Assembly (NCBI RefSeq): GCF_900112135.1
Contig: NZ_FOLC01000008.1
Span: forward strand, 154,798-218,797
Direction: 5' to 3'
DNA from: Collimonas sp. OK412
GTDB lineage: Bacteria; Pseudomonadota; Gammaproteobacteria; Burkholderiales; Burkholderiaceae_D
Length of the DNA: 64,000 nucleotides
Made by a program: the position numbers and the translations under genes. Within the stretch, counting starts at the first letter, position 1. Each line of letters begins with the position of its first letter. Below the pieces are notes generated by a model that saw only the letters and a program-made list of their open reading frames with translations, searched no databases and was not told where the DNA came from. Shown piece after piece: positions 48,301-57,300 of this stretch.

Positions 48301-51300
48301 CATCTGGACCAGCTATGGCCTGACCCATGCCTATGATGCAGCCGGGCGGCGCATCAGCACGACCGACCAGAACGGTAATAAAACCCTGTTCTTCTACGAT
48401 GTCGACAACCACCTGACACAGACGGTCAATGCCCTGGGCGAGGTATCGGAGAAACAATACAACGGCCTCGGCCAGCTGGTCGCCACGGTACAGTACGGCA
48501 CCCGGATCAGCACTAGCGGCCTGGCCGGCGGCCTGGTGAACGCAGCATTGACCAGCGCGCTGAACGCCGTGCGCAACAGTAGCCTGGATAGTGTCAACGG
48601 TTTTACGTACAACGCCAACGGCACCTTGGCCACCAGCACCGATGCACTCAAGAACATCACCACGTATAGCTACGATGCCTTTGGCGAGCGGGTCTCCAGC
48701 ACCACCAATATCGACGCCACCCATGTCTTGACGCAAACCAGTAGCTACGACCGGCGCGGCTTGATGGTCGGTACCGGCGCCGATGCGCCAGGCGTCAATG
48801 CCACCACAACCACGCAATACGACGCGTTCGGGCGGGTGATCCGCAGCGTGGATGCCAACGGCAATAGCCGCAGCCAGAGCTATGATCGCCTGGGGCGAAT
48901 CGTGCAAACGGTGGACCCGCTGAATGCGCAGCGAACAACGACGTATGACGCGTTTGATCGCACCTTGACGCAGACCGATGGCCTGGGCAACGTGACGCGC
49001 TACAGCTACAACACGACGGCGCGCAGCACCACCTTGACCACGCCGGAAGGCGTGGCGGTGACGACCGTCAGGACCCGCAACGGCCAGACGCAGAGCGTCA
49101 CTGACGGCCTGGGTAATGTGACCCAATACAGCTATGACAAGAACGGCAATCTGCTGTCGACGGCGGCGCCGCTGACGACGACCACCAGCAGCACCTACGA
49201 TCACGCCAATCGCCTGATCAGCACCATCGATGCCAGGGGCACGATCACAGCCTTCAGCTTTGATGCGGCCAATCGTGTGCTCACGCGCCAGGTGGATCCG
49301 AACGGGTTGAACCTGACTACCCGATACCAGTACGACGCCAAGGGCCAGCAAGTCGTGACGACGGACGCCAATGGTGTAGTGACACAGATCAGCTTTAACC
49401 TGAAGGGACAGGCGCTCAGCCAGACGCTCGATCCAGCCGGCTTGAAGCTGACGACGCAATACAGCTACGACGGCAGCGGCAATGTCTTGACCGTGACCAG
49501 CCCTGGCGGCACGGTAACGCAATATGTCTACGATAACCTGGGACGTCGCATCGAACAGCATGTCGATCCCAGCGGTTTGAACCTGACCACGAACACCAGT
49601 TACGACAAAAAAGGCAATGCGGTCACGGTGACGGATCCGAACCGCAATGTGACGCGTTATGTGTACGATGCAAATGACCGTTTGGCCTTCACTGTCGATG
49701 CGCAAGGCGATGTGACGCAGACAACGTACGATGCCAACGGCCGTGTCCTGCAAACCACCAAATACGCTACACCGATCAGCCTGAACGGCTTGTCGGCAGC
49801 GCCTGTGCCGGCCGACATCCAGTCGAGGCTGGCGAGCAATGCAGCGGACGCGACAGAGTTGCGTCGTTACGACCGCGACGGCCGCTTGATATGGATAATC
49901 GATGCCGCTGGCGCCGTGACGCAAAACAGTTATGACGCCAATGGCAATGTCGTCAAACGGCTGGCTTATGCCACGCGCCTTGGCGCAAACGATCTTGCCG
50001 TTCTCAAGACCAATGCCGTTGCGTTACCGGCACCAGCCGCCGATGCGGCGCACGACAGGATTACACAAATCGCCTACGATGCCTTGGGGCGCGCGATTTA
50101 CATCGTGGATGCCAGCGGTGCGGTAGTCGAGCAGCATTACGACGGCAACGGCAATAGCATCGAACGGATTACTTACGTCAAGACGATCCCGGTGGGGCAG
50201 CCGGCGACACTGGCGAATATTGCACAACAGCTGGCAAGCATCGCTGATCCTGCCCACGATGGGCACGTCGTGAATGTCTACGACAGCGCCAATCGCCTGA
50301 TCTATACCGCCAATGCGGCGGGGGCAGCCAGCCAGATTGGCTACGACAACAACAATAACGTGGTGCGCCGGACCGATTATGTAACACCGCTGACAGGGCC
50401 GCTGACGGCGACGACGAATCTGGCCGCAGTCTCTTCCAGCAGTGCTGATCAAACAAGCAATTATGTGTACGACGCGGCCAATCGGCGAATCTATAGCGTC
50501 GACGCCATGGGCGCTGTCACGCAGCAGACTTATGACGCCAATGGGTATGTGACGCAAACCGTCAGATATGCGAAACCCGTCGCTATCCCGGTTATAACCG
50601 CTCCTACAGTGGATGACAGCGTTACGGTCTATGTGTACGACGCCGCCGGCCGAGTAACCCAGCAAACCAAGGCCGCTGGCACCGCCGCAGCGGGAACTGT
50701 GGGCTACGTCTACGATGCACTGGGCAACGCCGTCAGCATCACCAACGAACGTGGTTACACCACCACCCAGCAATTCGACGCACTCGGCAGAAAAACCTCC
50801 ACGTCTGTGCCTCTGAATAACGGTGTAGACGACAAAGGCCCACCGCAATATGCAGTGACGGCAACCCAGTACGATGCGTTTGGCAACGCGGTTAAAGTCA
50901 CAGATCCGATGGGCAATGCCGGCTATTTTTACTATGACCAAGACAACCGGGTCGTACTGCAAATCGATCCGCTGGGTTATGCCACGCAGACAAGTTATAC
51001 CGCGTCGGGCAAGCCAAGTCTGGTAGTGCGTTACGCGATGCCGGTCAGCGGTCCGCTGTCGGCATCGACCCAGCCTGCGCTGACTGCCAGCGCGGCTGAT
51101 GCGCCTACCAAGCTGGAATACGACCAGAACGATCGCCTGTTCAAGAGCACAGATGCGGAGGGCAATTTCGAGTTGTTCGGTTATGACGGCGCGGGAAACC
51201 GCATCAGTTATCAAAACAAGGTGGGCGGTGTTACCACCAGCACTTACGATGGCCGCGGCCTGCTGTTGAGCGAAACCCTGCCGGTCACTTCGCGTAATAG

Positions 51301-54300
51301 CGCCGGGGTGCTGGTGCCGGTAGTGAAGCAGTACAGTTACGATGCACGCGGCAACCGCACGCAAATGATTGAAGCGGCAGGGTTGCCGGAGCAACGTACC
51401 ACCAACTACATTTACGATCAGAATAATCGCCTGATCACCCAAAGCGGCGATGCGGTCACGATCCGCGACGCCAAGGGGTGGTCGGTCGGCAGTCCGACCC
51501 AGCACTGGACCTATGATGCGGCAGGCAACAAGACTTCCTACACGGACGCCAATGGCAATCGCACCAGTTGGTACTACGACGCCGCCAACCGCAAGATTGC
51601 CGAGCTGAGCGCCGCCGGCACGCTGTCGGTGTGGAGCTACGATGCCGCCAGCAATATGACCAGCACCCGGGTTTATGGAGACGCGGTGCCAACGCCTGCT
51701 GCTAACGCCCGGCCGACGGTGGCCAACGGTAGCAATTTCCGTGAAACCATCTATAGCTACGATAGAAACAATCGGCAAGTGCAGACGCTGGTCAACGGCG
51801 CCACCATTGCGCAGCGGCCTATTGGCGGCACCGACGTCAATATTACCTTCGGTCAAATTAAGACTTTCCAACAGTATGATGCCCTAGGCAATGTGATTTC
51901 ACAGACAGACGGCTTGGGTAATCAAACCTTTTTCTACTATAACAAGGTGGGCAAGAAGATCGCGCAAGTCGACGCTGAAAACTATCTGACGGTCTGGACG
52001 CGCGACCAGAATGACAGTGTCACCGTGGAATACCGTTACGCCAATCGGCTATCTATAGTGGCTACTACTGACAGCGTTGTCAGTCAGCTGGCGCAGAATG
52101 CCGGCAGCAACAGTAATGACCGCATCACCACTTCCAGTTACGATCATGTCAATCGTTTGCTGACACAGAGTCGGCTCAACCTGGTCACTTCCAGCCTCAA
52201 CGGTACTGGTGGATTAGTGACAGCCACGGGCGCTGCGACTACGCGTTACATCTATGACGGCCTAGGCAATGTCATCGAAAAAACCGAAGCCAACGGCGAT
52301 GTCAGCGATTGGATTTTTGATGCGATGGGAAGGCAGACGCGGGCGCAAGGCGCCAGCTTTATTGATTTTGAGGGCGCCTCGGTGCGGCCCACCACCGACA
52401 CAGTGTATGACGGCCTGGGCAACGTCCAACAATCGATTGTGCGTGGCAAGAACAGCGCGGATGACCGTGTTACCAACTTCGCTTACGATGTCGCAGGTCG
52501 TTTGGGTCGCAAGTCGACGCAGGGCGTCGACGGCTCCTATGAATACTTCTACGATGCGGTGGGCAATGTCACTGAGGCGCGCGTCTTAAGTAAAAATTCC
52601 GATGGCGGAAACCGCTGGGACGCCACCGTGATTCTTTATGATGCGGCTAATCGTGAGCTATCTCGGCAGCAAGTAACGGCTGTGGGCGGGGACCCAAGCA
52701 AGCAGCAATTTGTCGGCAGTGACACCCATCAAGTGCGTTACAACGCCTATGGTGAAGTCGTCGCCAAGGGCGTCAACGGCAGCACGGCAGAATTTGCCGA
52801 ATACGACAGCTTAGGCCGGCTCTGGAAAACCAACGCCGGCGACGGCGCAACCAAGGCCTATTTATACGATTCCAATGGCAACGCCACCGTGCTGTTGCAG
52901 TCTGCCGGCGCCGATATGCGCAACATGACACTGGCGCAGATCCTGGCGATCAGCCAGGCGCAAGGAACGTCGCCAGATCCAGTGGTGCAGGCAGCGATTG
53001 CCGCCGGCGGCATCCATATGACGGTGAGCATCTACGACCGCCGCAATCAGCTGACCGATACCTACCAGCCGACCATGCAGAGCGCCCACAACATGGGCAC
53101 TATCCAGCAGTTCCTGACGCAGGAAGCCGGCAGCAACTTCACGGCAGGCGGTGTGACGGTGGGGCCGACCAAGGCAAGCGCAGGTAATACGGCGACGCTG
53201 CCGCCACAGGCTGTACAGGGCTCGGTATCGATTAGCAAGATAGAAACCGTGAATTTCAGTTTCAGGAGTACCAAAGAAACCATGGATATTGTCGGTCAGC
53301 CGACGGTACTTACCCGCTCTTACAGCATCACGGTGCCCCCCTCGCTGCGTTATGGCGGCGGCAATCTCCACGTCAAGATTAACGGAGGGGAATATGCTGC
53401 CGCTGTTTCTGCCAGTACCGGGACACTCACGTTTACGCAATCTCACGCCTCCTGGACAGCGACGGGAAGCGGGACAACGTCGCTGATGGTCGAGGTGTAT
53501 CAGGACGGACCTGATGGTTCACCAACAAGCCAGTTCCTGATCGCCAGAACCACCATTACCTTGCCTAATCATGCCGCAGGCACGTATTCGTACGATGACA
53601 CGGCCACAGGCGCGGCCAATACGAAACCGTTGATCCTGTACAAGGGACAATCTCCATCGACGGATCGCCTGGTGGTGATGATTCGTCCGTCGGGCACCGA
53701 CGGCCCATGGATTATTGACACGGCCAAGCGCTTGACCAACGATACCGGTGGCGGCGTGATTAATGGCTGGTTTTATCAAGACTGGAGCGGCACGGGCGAA
53801 GGTGGTCCCTTCGAATTGCAATACATCGCCCTGGATGCAGGCGGCAATGTACTCAATGTCGAGAAAGGCACCATGCTGCTCTCCGCCAGCAATGCCTATA
53901 TCACACAGTCGCCGCAACCGATAGGCGGCGCCGGACAGGCCGTCAATATCAAGGATGTCTGGTATAAGCCTGACAATGCATTCAATATTATTAACCAGGG
54001 CGCGGCGGCCCAGTCGGTGCGGGTGCATTATCGTCATGCCGGTACGGCCGAAGCATGGTCCATCCAGACATTAGGCCCTGCCGGCATAGCAGGTACGGCT
54101 GCCACGCCTGGCTGGTTTGCCCTGCGTACGGAAGGTTTCAGTGGCAATTATGAGTACTTTATTGAAACCTTTACGGGAGCCAACGCCACCGGCACCATGA
54201 TCAATCGCGCTTCCGGCACCTTCACGCCGGGGGGCGCGACATCGGCTTTACAATCCTGGACCGATCTGCCAGAGAACGTCATCTTTAATAATCAACCGGC

Positions 54301-57300
54301 AAACTCGGCGAAGATGCTGGTGACGTATACGGTGGATGGCGGCCCGCCGACGACGATTGAGCTCAACACGTGGGATGCGGTGCACAACCAATTCAACTGG
54401 GATGCCAGCACGGTGGTGGCAGATCGTCTCAATAATTACAGGGTGACTTTCCAGTATAAGACGCTGGACGCCAACGGCACGATTGTCAATGCCGCGCACG
54501 GCAGCATGCAAATAGGGGCTGATCCGGTGGTGTTTGAGCATACCCTGGAGGCTGCGCCTGCCACGGTGACTTTTAATCCGCCGACACCGAATGCCACAAC
54601 ACTGGTATTGCAATATCGCAATGCGGGCTCGACAGGGAACTATACACCGGTCACCTTGACCCGCGACGTGACAGGTAAATTCCGATGGAATGTCGATGCG
54701 CTGCGCCCAGGTGCCGGGACAGTATCACTGGAATATGCCTACGATCTGTACGACGCCAACGGCCAGCCGGTTGCGCCTCCGAGCGGCAATCCGAGGGCGC
54801 AAGGTGTTCTGAATATCAAGTCTGATAAATCGTCAACTACGAGTCAGCTGCAATGGACCATTACCGGCTTGAACAACACGGCGCCGGATGTTCCTAATAC
54901 CCAGGCAGCGATTCACCGCATCCAGGAGCGCAATGCCTTTGGTGATATCACGGCGGAAATCGATGGCTTGACCCACCGTACAACGCTCACCTACGACACG
55001 ATGGGCCAGCTGACAGTCAAGCAAGCCCCGGAAACCAACGTCACCCGGGAAGACGGCAGCACCGTCAGGGCAACGCCGACCACCCAGTATTACTACGATG
55101 CCTCCAGCCACCTGGTTGGCGTGCGTGACGCCAACGGCAACCTGAACAGCATGACGCAGCTTGCCGGATTTGGCGATGCAACAGGCAACAATGCCCGTAT
55201 CACGAAAGAGTTTCACGCCGACGGCGGGAGCAAGACAAATGCCTATGACATTTTTGGCGATCTGCGCACAGCGACCGATGAACTGGGACGCGTCACGTCC
55301 AATACCTATGACAAGGCAGGACGGTTGATCCAGGTTGTGCATGCGGCCCGTCAGCCTGGCACTGCGAGTAATCCTGGCCCAACAGCCGTATCGTCAGTGG
55401 ATAGCTACACTTACGACACGCTGGGCAACCGCATCAGCCACACCAACGCCATGCAGCAGCGCGAAACCACCGACTACGACGCCGATGGCCGGGTAATCCG
55501 CACGCGCAGTTATGCTGGACAGGAGGTCACCTACACCTATAGCTACGACCAGACCATCCTCGGCGTCGGCAGCCTGCCGGTGGGCGGCTGGGTGAAAGTC
55601 ACCAGCTACACCGGTTCGCGCAGCGCCAGCGACAAGACCGACTACTTCCACCACACCACCACCCACCAAGACTTCGGCGGCCACGTCGTGACCTACAGCT
55701 ACGACTACGCAGCACACCTCAAAAACCAGACCTCGAAGGCCGGTCAGAATGTCGACTATAGCTACTACGCCAACGGCTATGTGAAGAGCACCACCGACCA
55801 TGCGCTCAATATGCTGTCGTATTTCGAGTACGACGAAGAGGGCAACCGCACCCGCGAGTCATACACCACAGCCGACGCGCCGGCAAACCGGATTTACTAC
55901 CAGCTGGCCGACATCAAATACGATGAACTGAACCGGGTTGTCGACTATGTCGATCCGCAGGCGCACATCCAGTACCAGTACGATGCCAACGGCAATCGCC
56001 GCCGGGTATTGAGCAGTTACAACGACGCCATCAGCGGCGCTCCGGCAACGCAAGACTTCTGGTACAAGTACGATAGCCAGAACCGCTTCGTGCTGACCAT
56101 GGGGCAGCTCAGCAACGGCGTCATCGGACTGGGCGCCAATGGCGTGCAGATCGGCTACGACGTTGCCGGTCAGCGGCGCAGCGCCAGTTATGCCGACGGC
56201 CACAGCGAGGCATACGATTACACCAGCGACGGTTACCTGGAAGATGTGCGGATCAACGGCGTATTGCGTTCTCGCCGCGGCAACGATTTGCTGGGCCGGG
56301 TGCAGAATTATTCTGAATATGCCGATAACGGCAGCACCGTCATCTACAACAAGGCCAGCCAGTTCGACGCTGACAATCGCCTTCTGCAAGATACGGTGGT
56401 CAATTCCCCGGTAGGCGGCACAGCCACGACGACGATCACCAAATACGATTATCGGCTGAAGGACGGCAACGGCAACTACACCGGCGCCGACCAGGGCGTG
56501 GTGACGCACAGTTTCCAATACGATCCATCTAAGGCCGCCGGCACCGGCGTCCATACCGATACCAGTTTCGTGTGGTGGGATGAAGCCAAGCAAAGCCAGA
56601 TCACTTTACGGGGCACTGACCCGGCTAATCCGAACGCGGTGTACTGGAAACCGGGATTGTCGGACTTTACCTATGACGTCAACGGCCATGTGAAACAAGT
56701 GCATTCGTTTAACGAAGGCACGATGTCGAACACCCTGCAGAACGCCAAGACGCTGACATACACCAGCGACCAGTATGGGCAGGTATTGCGCCGGGACATG
56801 ATGATCGGCGCCACATTGGGCCTCACGCAGCGCTATTACTACCTGAACGGGCAGCTGATCGGCGACATCAGCAATAACGGACCGACCAATATCTCCTACG
56901 CCGAGCAACTGGCGCAGCGCGGCAACCCGTCGGGCAATTTCTTCCGTTACGGAAAACCTGTGGCTTCGGCTGATTTCGACCAGAACTACCAGCCTATCAA
57001 CGCCGATTACCCTGGAGCGTCAGCCTCCAGCTATACAGCCAAGGATGGCGACACGCTGAGCTCGATCGCGCGCGCGGTATGGGGCGATTCGACCTTGTGG
57101 TACCTGATTGCGGATGCCAATGGACTGACCAATGGCGACCACATTGTGGCGGGGCAGGTGATCTCGATTCCTAACAAGGTCAGCAACTTCCATAATACGG
57201 CGTCGACTTTCAGGGTCTATAACCCGGGGCAGGCGATTGGCGATACTTTGCCGTACTTGCCGACAGAGCCGTTGCCGCCGCCACCGCCTTCTGCGGATGG

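Noticed and set aside
45326..56500. Repeated DNA resembling an array
   Set aside because: The repeats are coding YD units of variable length and spacing in one open frame, not CRISPR-type repeats.
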